A stretch of 44,575 nucleotides of DNA from the NCBI GenBank assembly GCA_003650815.1, contig QMSB01000004.1, positions 1 to 44,575 on the forward strand. Direction: 5' to 3'. Made by a program: the position numbers and the translations under genes. Positions 26,741-35,493 of the stretch are shown here, one piece after another. The stretch comes from Thermoprotei archaeon (lineage in GTDB: Archaea > Thermoproteota > Thermoprotei > Thermofilales > B15-G2). Numbering within the stretch: the stretch's first letter is position 1; every line of letters starts with the position of its first letter. A model generated the notes under the pieces. The model saw nothing but the letters and a program-made list of their open reading frames with translations. It had not been told where the DNA came from and did no database searches.

Positions 26741-28192
26741 TCACCCAGGTCTAGTAAACGAAATCTTAGGAGGTGCGACACTAAGCTTAACATTCCTTAT
26801 CAAGACATGAGGTCCTCCTATCCATACAGGGACTCCTTGCATCGGATTGCCTTTTCCGCATGTCGCGGCGAAGAATTCTACTTCTTTGCCTACTGCCTCT
26901 ACTTTAGAGTAGAATCCTTCAGTAGTGAATTCTATGAATGGATTCCTCACAGGATGCTTTATCTCGCCATTCTCTATGTAATAGGCTTCTAGTCCTCCGT
27001 ACCTCTGGTACCACCGGCGGTCACAGATGTTCCACTCAGCGAAGCTCTTAATGTATACTCCTTTCTTGACTTCTCTAAGCATTTCCTCGAAAGTCAAGTC
27101 ACCGGGAGCCATATAGGTGTTAGCCATTCTGACTATTGGCTCTCTATCGAATCTCGAGGCTCGGGCAGCGGCGTTGCTCTTTTTATTGAGAAGTGCTGCA
27201 AATTCTCTGTTCATTAAAAACTCGTTTATCAGGCCGTCTTTAAAGAGGTATCTTGGCCTTGCTTTCACACCCTCGTCGTCGAAGAGGTAGAAACCGTAGC
27301 TGTTCGGTATAGTCGGGTCGTCGATTATAGTCACTTTATCTGATCCTATTCGCTTGCCGAGCATGTCTATTTTCATGTAGCTTTCGCCAGCTTCCGCGCC
27401 TTCTCTACCCCATATCCTGTCGAGCTCAGAGGGATGACCACAGGATTCGTGGACAATAATGCCTACAAGCTCGGGGCCTAATATGACGTCTACAGGTTCT
27501 TTGGGAGGAGCAGTGCCCTCTTCTAAAACCTTTGCTATTGTTTTGACTTCTTCAACGGCTCTCTTTACGACATCCCATCTTTTGTAATTCTCCCATCCCC
27601 CACTTTCTCCTAGCTGAATCCATCTCATGGCAGTTCCTTTGCCCGGAACATTGACTATGAACATAGCGAAGAGCGCAACTCTGGGTATCTTAGAGTATAT
27701 CATTGCGCCTTCACTATTGTGAAAGATTTTCTCTGAGAGGCTGGTGATTAGGTGAAGGCTTCGAGAGGGGAGCTGTACTTTAATTTCGAGAAGAGACTTA
27801 TCTATTTCACCCAGTTCTCCGAGCTTTTCTTCAAGAGATATCTCAACGGGATTCTCTTTAACATGAAGTATGTAAGAAACTCTATACGCCTCCTCCTCAG
27901 TCAAATTAATAGGCTTTTTCCTAAGCTTTTCACTAACCTTAGCTTTCTTGTAAGCTTCTTCCACTATTTCTCTTATACTTTCTCTCGTCATCTCATTTGT
28001 AGCAGCAAAGCCTACTCCTCTCTCAGTAAATACTCGAACACTTATTCCCGCGGCGGAAGAGAACCCTACGCCCAGAGGGACGCCGTTAACGAGGGATACA
28101 TGGTCGCTCAAACTGACTTGGTATCGAGCTTCGGCGTATTTAGCTCCCTTCTCTATGGCGCAGCTTACAGCGTACTCAAGAAGGTCTTCCAT
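26741..28192 (-). CDS. tldD: TldD metalloprotease
   Basis: Zn motif VGIIVHESCGHPSELDRIWGREG, YFLFDDEGV-type region. Confidence 0.93.
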   Translation of the reverse strand: MEDLLEYAVSCAIEKGAKYAEARYQVSLSDHVSLVNGVPLGVGFSSAAGISVRVFTERGVGFAATNEMTRESIREIVEEAYKKAKVSEKLRKKPINLTEEEAYRVSYILHVKENPVEISLEEKLGELGEIDKSLLEIKVQLPSRSLHLITSLSEKIFHNSEGAMIYSKIPRVALFAMFIVNVPGKGTAMRWIQLGESGGWENYKRWDVVKRAVEEVKTIAKVLEEGTAPPKEPVDVILGPELVGIIVHESCGHPSELDRIWGREGAEAGESYMKIDMLGKRIGSDKVTIIDDPTIPNSYGFYLFDDEGVKARPRYLFKDGLINEFLMNREFAALLNKKSNAAARASRFDREPIVRMANTYMAPGDLTFEEMLREVKKGVYIKSFAEWNICDRRWYQRYGGLEAYYIENGEIKHPVRNPFIEFTTEGFYSKVEAVGKEVEFFAATCGKGNPMQGVPVWIGGPHVLIRNVKLSVAPPKISFTRPG

Positions 28193-28307
28193 CAGAGTAA
28201 ACTCTTGAACTGTGTATAAAAGTGTTTAGAACGTAGGGTCGCGTAGACGAGGCGCCGAGTTGACTAACCTTTAAATATTCTCCACGAGTTTCAATAGCGG
28301 CGATTAG

Positions 28308-30140
28308 ATGAAAATAGTACTACTTCACAGCGATTTTATAGAGTTTGAGCCGAGAGAAGAAGCTATCGAGGAAGCAGAAAAAGTAGTCAAAGAGAAGAAG
28401 AGAGTCGAAGAAGCTCTAGTAGTTTTCACAACTGTCGAGAAGGGTGATTCACTGGAGTTAGTCGAAAAGGCGGCTGATAATATAATAGATGTAATGAATA
28501 GAGTTAAGGCGGAGAGAGTAGTTATTTACCCATGGGCTCACCTGAGTAGTAAATTAGCTCCACCGGATATAGCACTAGATCTGCTTAAGAGACTTGAAGA
28601 AGAGCTTAAGAGAAGAGAAATAGAAGTAGTCAGAGCCCCCTTCGGCTGGTACAAGGCTTTCACTATATCTGTTAAAGGCCATCCCTTAGCTGAGCTTTCT
28701 CGAAGTATTACATTAGAGGAGGCTAAAGAAAAGCCCGTAAAGAAAGGTGAGAAAAAGCATATCATAGTTACACCAGATGGACTAGAACTAGATCCAGAGA
28801 AATGTGATCTCTCTCAGTTTAATCCAGAGTTCAGAGTTCTAGTAGAGAAGGAGGCTTTAAAGAAAGAGCTCAAGGGAGGAGAGCCTATAATACTAGAGTA
28901 TCTGCAGAGATTCGGCTTTGAGTGGGAACCCTACTCCGACTTCGGACACATGCGGATGGGTCCTTATGCTTCACTAATATTCGACCTAGCCGCGGAGTAC
29001 TCGAGAATTGTCGCTCATAGTCTAGGAATACCAGTATTCGAAGTTAAGGGGACTGCTTTCTTCAATCTCAAAGTTAAACCTGTGAGAGAGCACGCTGAAC
29101 TCTATGGAGACAGATTGTACGTGGTGAGAACAGATAAAGGAGATATGGTGCTGAGATATGCTGCATGTCACCAGCAATTTAGTCTCATTAAAGACTGGAC
29201 TATTTCATATAAAGATCTCCCCTTCGGAGCATTTGAGATAGCAGATTCTTATAGATATGAGCAGAGCGGAGAAGCAGAGCTCTGTTTTAGGCTCAGAAGA
29301 TTCTATATGCCAGATCTACACGTCTTTGTAAAAGACGAAGAGGAGGCTAAAAAATGGGTTTTCATAATACATGATAAAATAATGAATGAGATGGCTAAGC
29401 TTGGTAGGAATTATGAGCTCTTAGTAAACTTGTCGAGCCCACAGCAGTACGAGCGCTATAGGGACTTCATAGTCGAGCTCGCTAGGAAAATAGGGAAACC
29501 TCTCCTAGTAGCTATCTACCCTCCGGGAATAAACTACTACTGGACAATAAACATCGAGTACCATATCCTAGATAGACTAAACAGACCACGTGAAGTGGGT
29601 ACAGTGCAGATAGACATAGGAAACGCCAAGAGATTCGGCATTAAATACATGGATAAAGACGGCTCAGAAAAATATCCCGTTATACTCCACACAGCTATCA
29701 TAGGAAGCCTAGAGCGCTACATCTACGCGCTCTTCGACACAGCGCTACTAAAGAAAAAGCCTATGCTCCCCACTTGGATAACTCCAGTACAAGTCAGAGT
29801 AATTCCTGTAAGCAAAGATTACATGAAATACGCGGAGAAAATAGCCGACGAGATCTCTCTCCGAGGATTCAGAGTAGACATAGATGATACAGACAGACCC
29901 CTGGGAAGAAAGATAGTAGACGCTGAAAGAGAGTGGGTACCATATATAATCGTTGTAGGCGAGCGTGAAGCAAAAGAAAACACTATTACCGTAAGGTTCA
30001 GAGAGACAGGAGAGCAGAAAGCATTAAAGCTGAATGAACTAATAGCTAGGCTCGAAGAAGAGACCCAAGGCTATCCCAAGAGACCCTACGGTATTCTGAG
30101 ATTCTTGTCCAAAAGACCAGGCTTCCTGAAGTACTCCTAA
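28308..30140 (+). CDS. thrS: Threonyl-tRNA synthetase, archaeal type with N-terminal editing domain
   Basis: Archaeal editing domain (MKIVLLHSDFIEFEPREEAIE...GWYKAFTISVKGHPLAELSR) plus class II core and anticodon-binding domain. Confidence 0.95.
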   Translation: MKIVLLHSDFIEFEPREEAIEEAEKVVKEKKRVEEALVVFTTVEKGDSLELVEKAADNIIDVMNRVKAERVVIYPWAHLSSKLAPPDIALDLLKRLEEELKRREIEVVRAPFGWYKAFTISVKGHPLAELSRSITLEEAKEKPVKKGEKKHIIVTPDGLELDPEKCDLSQFNPEFRVLVEKEALKKELKGGEPIILEYLQRFGFEWEPYSDFGHMRMGPYASLIFDLAAEYSRIVAHSLGIPVFEVKGTAFFNLKVKPVREHAELYGDRLYVVRTDKGDMVLRYAACHQQFSLIKDWTISYKDLPFGAFEIADSYRYEQSGEAELCFRLRRFYMPDLHVFVKDEEEAKKWVFIIHDKIMNEMAKLGRNYELLVNLSSPQQYERYRDFIVELARKIGKPLLVAIYPPGINYYWTINIEYHILDRLNRPREVGTVQIDIGNAKRFGIKYMDKDGSEKYPVILHTAIIGSLERYIYALFDTALLKKKPMLPTWITPVQVRVIPVSKDYMKYAEKIADEISLRGFRVDIDDTDRPLGRKIVDAEREWVPYIIVVGEREAKENTITVRFRETGEQKALKLNELIARLEEETQGYPKRPYGILRFLSKRPGFLKYS

Positions 30141-30183
30141 ATATTTAAACTATATTTCCGCAATATTTATCGGCTGTCAACGT

Positions 30184-30765
30184 ATGATACCTCTAGTCTA
30201 TAAAATCAATCCAGTAGATAATGTAGCTACAGCTCTCTCAGATCTAGAGAAATTCAAAAAATACGAGGTATTTGAAGAAGGTAAAGGTATAGTAGGTGAA
30301 ATAGAGACTAAGACTAGAGTACCGAAGTGGTATAAAGTAGCTCTCGTGAAAATACCGGAAGAGTCTCCTGTATTGAAGTTTGGGTACTCTATAGGGCTAG
30401 CAGTAATAGATATTGAGCCGGGAACAGTAGTACACCTAACGAATATAGTTCTTTCAGAGGACTATAGCTTCGCAGAGCTTGTTGAAAGAGGATTTATCAT
30501 CGGAAGAGCCTTAGTCAATATAGATAAGGGAGATAGTGTAAGAATAGGGAAAAACGTAAAGCCACTTCATCCCGCTTTCTACTCAGCTCCTTATGGTACT
30601 AAAGTAGGAATTGCTGCTAAAAGAATACTCGAAGATGAGCTAGTGAGACTAGGAAACATTATAGATGTTCCCCATAAGCTTGGCTGGAACGAGAAATACA
30701 GGAGTCTAGTCAAGGAATTCTACAAGTTTCTAAACACAGGCGTAATGAGCATGAGCAGGGTGTAG
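30184..30765 (+). CDS. UxaA-family SAF-domain small subunit
   Basis: Precedes the large subunit; SAF-like segment including IDKGDSVRIGKNVKPLH. Confidence 0.6.
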   Translation: MIPLVYKINPVDNVATALSDLEKFKKYEVFEEGKGIVGEIETKTRVPKWYKVALVKIPEESPVLKFGYSIGLAVIDIEPGTVVHLTNIVLSEDYSFAELVERGFIIGRALVNIDKGDSVRIGKNVKPLHPAFYSAPYGTKVGIAAKRILEDELVRLGNIIDVPHKLGWNEKYRSLVKEFYKFLNTGVMSMSRV

Positions 30766-30768
30766 CCG

Positions 30769-32025
30769 ATGGACAAGTGTCTCGCATACTATAGGGAGAA
30801 GCGCAAAGTATATGGTGTGAGAAATCACGTTCTAATTCTCCCGACTACTTTCTGTGTAAACAATGTGGCTTATAGAATATGGTCTCACTTTGCTGAAGAA
30901 AAGTGGGGAGAATATGAAGAAAATAAAGTAGTCTTAGCCTCACATGACGCGGGCTGCTGTCATGTCGGCTTTGACAGAGAGGTAGCTTTCAGAACATTTC
31001 TCGGAGTAGCCTCAAACCCCAACGTGTATGGAGTACTGCTCGTCAGCTTAGGATGCGGACAATTCTGTAAACCTCCATTAAAGCCAGGAGAAGACAAGAA
31101 AGTGAATTTGATGAGCTTTGAGCTCTACGACAGGCTAGTAAAACGAGGAGTCAAAGTGAAGTGGGTCAATGTGCAAGAGGCCGGCTTCGAAAAGGCAGTA
31201 AAGATAGGAGTCAAGCATGTAGAGAGAATGATCAAAGAAGCCCGCAAACTCGAAAGAGTAGAATGTCCTCTAGATAAAATAGTAATAGGTGTCGGAAACG
31301 GCGCTAGCGATCCTACATCCGGGCTCTTCGCTAACCCCGCAGTAGGACACCTAGTAGACTACTTTATAGAAAAAGGAGGAACAGTAGTTTTCAGTCAGTC
31401 AACAGAAGTTCTCGGGGCAGAGGAATACTTATTCAGCAAAGTGAGGAGAGAAAAAACTAAATTGAAGCTAAAGAGGCTGCTGGAGACTCTCATAGTGTTC
31501 AAAGAAGGTCTAGAGGAGTACTTAGGAGTATCAGATCCTACTCCAGGAAACATAGAGAGCGGCATATCAACACTTGCAGAGAAGTCTTTAGGTACTGTTC
31601 TCAAAATAGGTCACAGCAGAAAAATAGAGATCAAGGACGTACTTTCTTTTGCTGAAAAAGTGCCGAGAAACGGAGGATTGTACTTCATGGATGGTCCTGG
31701 AGAAGATCTTCTTGCAATAACTGGCATAGTTGCTGGAGGAGCGCACGCAGTGATCTTCACTACAGGTTTAGGGACACCTATAGGTAGTGTAGTAGCGCCA
31801 GTAATAAAGGTCACAGCAAACAAAGAGACTTTCACTAAGCTAGCCGACATAATAGACGTCTACATACCAGTAGAAAAAATATTTGAAGAAAAAATGACAC
31901 TCAAAGAGCTAGCCGTCAAAGTACTGTATGATTATCTTCTTAAGATATTATCTGGAGAACCGTGTAAAGCAGAAAAACTAGGTCAAATGGATTTTGGTGT
32001 CAGAGAGTACTGGATGAAGCTCTAA
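30769..32025 (+). CDS. UxaA-family hydratase/dehydratase large subunit (altronate dehydratase-like)
   Basis: NPNVYGVLLVSLGCGQ, VGNGASDPTSGLFANPAVGHLVDYFIEKGGTVVFSQSTEVLGAE, GLGTPIGSVVAPVIKVTAN. Confidence 0.9.
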   Translation: MDKCLAYYREKRKVYGVRNHVLILPTTFCVNNVAYRIWSHFAEEKWGEYEENKVVLASHDAGCCHVGFDREVAFRTFLGVASNPNVYGVLLVSLGCGQFCKPPLKPGEDKKVNLMSFELYDRLVKRGVKVKWVNVQEAGFEKAVKIGVKHVERMIKEARKLERVECPLDKIVIGVGNGASDPTSGLFANPAVGHLVDYFIEKGGTVVFSQSTEVLGAEEYLFSKVRREKTKLKLKRLLETLIVFKEGLEEYLGVSDPTPGNIESGISTLAEKSLGTVLKIGHSRKIEIKDVLSFAEKVPRNGGLYFMDGPGEDLLAITGIVAGGAHAVIFTTGLGTPIGSVVAPVIKVTANKETFTKLADIIDVYIPVEKIFEEKMTLKELAVKVLYDYLLKILSGEPCKAEKLGQMDFGVREYWMKL

Positions 32026-32032
32026 TCAAGCC

Positions 32033-32260
32033 TCAGTAGTTTTTCAAATAAAGCTTTATGCTAGCAGAGTTAAGATATATGTGAATTATAGCCGGAATAA
32101 GTATTAGAATCGAAGAAACTGTATACAACTTAGCTATATTCTCTCTAACTGAACCAGCACCTTTTCCGTGCGGAAGTAATATTAAGAGAGCTCCTGTGAC
32201 AGCAGAGATAGTGAAGAGCACCAATAACGTTAACGATACTACAGCCCTCAGCCTGCTCAC
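32033..32260 (-). CDS. Small membrane protein, 75 aa
   Basis: Two hydrophobic helices; GTG start. Confidence 0.6.
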   Translation of the reverse strand: MSRLRAVVSLTLLVLFTISAVTGALLILLPHGKGAGSVRENIAKLYTVSSILILIPAIIHIYLNSASIKLYLKNY

Positions 32261-32263
32261 ATC

Positions 32264-32598
32264 TTATCCCTTCTTAGTTACCTCCAATAACCTATTCACA
32301 AATATATGTCCTACTCTTCTCCCATCGTACAATAGCTCTATCTTAGGCTCCCTTCCCCCTTAATAGAGCCCAGCTCGAGCTTACTTAAATCAACTTTTTC
32401 TTTAAGCACTCCGATTTCCTGTCCCTTATACACTATCACGTAGTGAACTCCTTCTTCGCAAGTCTTCTCTATCACAGAGCACTTAGGGAGAACTTTAAAC
32501 ACTAGTTCCTTGAGTTCGGCTGATACCTCTACATTCGCTGTACTTTCTCTAATCCATCACATGTACAAAAGTATGGCTAAAATAGCTATAGCCATCAA
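32264..32598 (-). pseudogene. Interrupted small membrane-anchored protein gene (in-frame TGA plus -1 frameshift)
   Basis: Same-frame TM segment VVVGLMAIAILAILLYM, TGA (32559-32557), then WIRESTANVEVSAELKELVFKVLPKCSVIEKTCEEGVHYVIVYKGQEIGVLKEKVDLSKLELGSIKGEGSLR*; a -1 shift near 32350 continues EPKIELLYDGRRVGHIFVNRLLEVTKKG*. Confidence 0.55.
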
Positions 32599-32651
32599 AC
32601 CAACTACTACCGTTTTCGTCGAAAAGGACCCTTGTAAAGAGAGAACAAGTA

Positions 32652-32672
32652 TTACTCACTTTTTGTGAGTAA
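32652..32672. repeat. Perfect 8-bp inverted repeat TTACTCAC-ttttt-GTGAGTAA
   Basis: Read directly; lies just upstream of the tRNA-Thr promoter. Confidence 0.8.
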
Positions 32673-32714
32673 AAACAAAGCAAACTTAAATAGGCTTCGG
32701 GGGATACTATTATT

Positions 32715-32799
32715 GCCCCCGTGGCTTAGTGGTAGAGTGCCCGCGTGGTAAGGCTCTCTACAGAGCGGGTGGACCCGGGTTCGAATCCCGGCGGGGGCT
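32715..32799 (+). tRNA. tRNA-Thr(GGT) with about 13-nt intron at 37/38 (approx. 32751-32763)
   Basis: Acceptor GCCCCCG/CGGGGGC, D-arm GCTT..GAGT, anticodon stem CCCGC/GCGGG, T-arm CCGGG-TTCGAAT-CCCGG, U73; TGGTAA loop places GGT at 34-36. TATA-like TTAAATA at 32686-32692. Confidence 0.92.
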
Positions 32800-32806
32800 C
32801 TATGCA

Positions 32807-33616
32807 CTAAAGCAGTTTGATGGAAGGTTTTCTGGATACAAATTCGCAGTACTCATCTCCCTTCGAGAGACACCTCGTTTCGATCAATGAAATTCTCTCA
32901 CCTATTACATAAGATATAAACCCTGCTAATATTCCTCTTAAATAGTGGCTTCGAGGAGTTTTACTCATACCCTTAAATGGTCTGCATTCAAAGCTATCAT
33001 ATAGCCTAAATCTAATTCTCTTTTCTTCTATATCGAATTCTACCAGCTCGTAGTCCTTAATCCAGTTCAAAGCCTTAAATATTTCAAAGCCTAAGATCAG
33101 CAGATTTTTTCCAGTAACTCCGGCGTTCACGCTCCATTTTTCTCCCATTATGTATCCTGCTCGATAGCCTAGATGGTACATGAAGGCGAGGCCGGCGACT
33201 CCAAAGTACTGGTCTAGGGCTTTATAAAGCTCGTATAGCCATGCATCGCGCTCTACTATAGCCTCGCCTCCCAGAGTAGTTATTGAGGCCTTAAATGGTG
33301 GTAGGAGTATTTCTCCGATTTCCTTGGCTCCATGTTCTATGCCTAAAACCACGTCTAGTTCTTTGAGTTCTTCAAATATCTTCTCTGGCGGGACATCAGC
33401 TTCCGTAAGATCTATTTGTGAGATCCAGTAAGCCTCTTTCTCTTCGGCGGGGGCTTCAATAATACCACTAAGAATGTTTACATTATATTTTGCTAGTAGC
33501 TGAGAAACTTTCATTAAGGCTCCGGGCTTGTTGACGAGTTTCAGAGCTATATAAGCTATCTTTCTTCCCTTAACTTTTCTGACTATGAAAGGATAAGTTA
33601 TTCTGTAGCTGGACAC
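32807..33616 (-). CDS. ACT-domain plus V4R (4-vinyl reductase) domain protein
   Basis: ALKLVNKPGALMKVSQLLAKYNVNILSG and C-terminal ETRCLSKGDEYCEFV. Confidence 0.87.
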   Translation of the reverse strand: MSSYRITYPFIVRKVKGRKIAYIALKLVNKPGALMKVSQLLAKYNVNILSGIIEAPAEEKEAYWISQIDLTEADVPPEKIFEELKELDVVLGIEHGAKEIGEILLPPFKASITTLGGEAIVERDAWLYELYKALDQYFGVAGLAFMYHLGYRAGYIMGEKWSVNAGVTGKNLLILGFEIFKALNWIKDYELVEFDIEEKRIRFRLYDSFECRPFKGMSKTPRSHYLRGILAGFISYVIGERISLIETRCLSKGDEYCEFVSRKPSIKLL

Positions 33617-33818
33617 GTTAGCCCCTTTAATTAATGTGAAAACTTATATATGTTTATTCTTATGTCAAAACTCATACTAGCTTGAGATAAACAATGAAGA
33701 CAGGACTTAAATGATGTGTTTCCGTGAACAGCTTGAGTTTCTAGTCATCTTCCTCCAAGGTACTATACGCATATTTTCGCTTAGAGAAGCTATATTAAGC
33801 TCTGGTGAGTAGTAGAGT

Positions 33819-34244
33819 GTGTTAGACATCAAGGTAATAGAAGACAGATTTTCAACCCATAGGAGAATAGAACTACTCGACTTTACTTCAAAGCTCAATG
33901 AAGTAGTAGAGAAACATAGACTCGAAGAAGGGATAGTAATGGTCTTCCTGCCTCATGCTACAGCAGCAGTTACAGCTAACGAAAACGAGCCAGGTCTAGT
34001 AGAAGACATAATAGATGTTTTAACTAAAATAGCTCCTCCAGATGGCTCATTTAGACACAACCTAATAGACGATAATGCTCATGCACACATACTCTCAGCC
34101 ATAGTAAAGTCGTTCTATGTTTTCCCTGTTAAGAGGGGGAGAGTTATTAGAGGAACTTGGCAGAACCTGTTTATCGTAGAACTAGACGGCCCTAGGCACT
34201 ACAGAAGAATAGTGTACGTACTGCTAGGTAAGTTCAAGCAGTAA
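33819..34244 (+). CDS. UPF0047/YjbQ family protein
   Basis: FLPHATAAVTANENEPGLVEDIIDVL, HAHILSAIV, RGRVIRGTWQNLFIVELDGPRHYRRI. Confidence 0.92.
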   Translation: MLDIKVIEDRFSTHRRIELLDFTSKLNEVVEKHRLEEGIVMVFLPHATAAVTANENEPGLVEDIIDVLTKIAPPDGSFRHNLIDDNAHAHILSAIVKSFYVFPVKRGRVIRGTWQNLFIVELDGPRHYRRIVYVLLGKFKQ

Positions 34245-34276
34245 AACTTAAAGTCTTATGAGGATATAGTATGACT

Positions 34277-34341
34277 GCGGATGACTGGTTTTCGGGGAGC
34301 CTGAGGGACTCCCGATGAGGTAGCCCTTATCCCGCTGACGC
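34277..34341 (+). ncRNA. C/D-box-like sRNA candidate
   Basis: cgGATGA(C)-16 nt-CTGA(D')-ggactccc-GATGA(C')-16 nt-CTGA(D), GCG/CGC terminal stem; GC-rich in an AT-rich intergenic gap. C boxes match only GATGA of RTGATGA and spacers are long. Confidence 0.55.
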
Positions 34342-34395
34342 TATAGAAATTTTTCTCCTGTAAAATGTTTAAATAGTAAAATAATAAGTATAGTA

Positions 34396-35481
34396 TTGAT
34401 GCAGTATCTTTCTTCCGTGAAGCATGTTCTGCCTTCCAGTATTCTTAGGGAGGCTTTGAGCAAAGCTATTGATATTAATGAGGCTGAGGTCCCTGTAGCC
34501 GATGAAAATTCACGATACTTAGGAGTAGTAGATCTCAGGCCCCTGTTTCTTCCCTCGACAGATATACTTGATACACGTGTCTCAAATATTATGGTTAAGT
34601 ATCCTACTCTCTCCGAGGAGTTCTTTTCACCTGAAGAAGCTATGAGTATTATGATTAATAGTGGTGTTAGAGGAGTTCCAGTAGTTAGGGGTAAGAGTGT
34701 TTATACAGGAATGTTTTATCATAGAAATGCACTAGAGTATCTTAGAGATAGAGGCTTTGGGAGCAAAATTAAGGTTAACCAAGTAATGAGAACAGTGGTT
34801 CCCTGCGTTTTTTCTGAAGATACTCTCGCTAAAGCTGCTGCTGTTATGAGAAGGTATAAGGTTTCAAGAGTTATTGTTACTGAAGAGAGGAGAGGTATTA
34901 TTAAACCTATAGGCGTGCTTACTAGAACTGATCTTCTTAGAATTCTCTCGAAGTATAGCAAGGACAGGGCGAGTTACGGTGAAGTTGTCGGAGAAAAGTA
35001 TAGATTTCTTTCTCAGAGAGTTCGAGAATTCGTATCATTTAAACTAATTACCATAGACTACAATGAGCCTATATCTAACGCTATAGCCCTAATGCTAGAC
35101 AACGATGTTAGGAGTCTCCCTATAGTAAAGAACTCTGAGCTAATAGGGCTTATCGCTTCTACGGATATAATTAAAACTTACGTCAGGTACCTCACTTTAA
35201 AGGAGAAAGCGAAGAGAGTTTACTATAAAGTTCACTGTAACGTAGAGGAGCTTAAATCGACTATAGAAAGCATTATTTTATCTAAAAGAATTCCTCCAGG
35301 CGTTAGTGTCGACGTAGAGTTCTATAGGCGTAGAGGTAATCTATATGAAGTCTACGTGAGGTTTAGAACATTCAACCGATTTGTTGTCTACGGCGATACT
35401 GCGAGAGGAGTAGAGAGAGCATTAAAAGTTCTCAGAAAAGCCATAGACTACTGTAGGGCACGCATTTTTGAAATAAGATAA
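34396..35481 (+). CDS. CBS-domain protein with C-terminal HPF/YfiA-like domain
   Basis: CBS repeats followed by RVYYKVHCNVEELKSTIESIILSKRIPPGVSVDVEFYRRRGNLYEVYVRFRTFNRFVVYGDTARGVERALKVLRKAIDYCRARI, a b-a-b-b-b-a pattern. Confidence 0.8.
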   Translation: MMQYLSSVKHVLPSSILREALSKAIDINEAEVPVADENSRYLGVVDLRPLFLPSTDILDTRVSNIMVKYPTLSEEFFSPEEAMSIMINSGVRGVPVVRGKSVYTGMFYHRNALEYLRDRGFGSKIKVNQVMRTVVPCVFSEDTLAKAAAVMRRYKVSRVIVTEERRGIIKPIGVLTRTDLLRILSKYSKDRASYGEVVGEKYRFLSQRVREFVSFKLITIDYNEPISNAIALMLDNDVRSLPIVKNSELIGLIASTDIIKTYVRYLTLKEKAKRVYYKVHCNVEELKSTIESIILSKRIPPGVSVDVEFYRRRGNLYEVYVRFRTFNRFVVYGDTARGVERALKVLRKAIDYCRARIFEIR

Positions 35482-35493
35482 TGAGGTCTCTAT

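Noticed and set aside
27752-28219. 155-aa plus ORF
   Set aside because: Antisense to tldD.
33714-33814. Short plus frame MCFREQLEFLVIFLQGTIRIFSLREAILSSGE and overlapping minus 33707-33898 ORF
   Set aside because: No supporting family or conservation; the minus ORF overlaps the UPF0047 gene.
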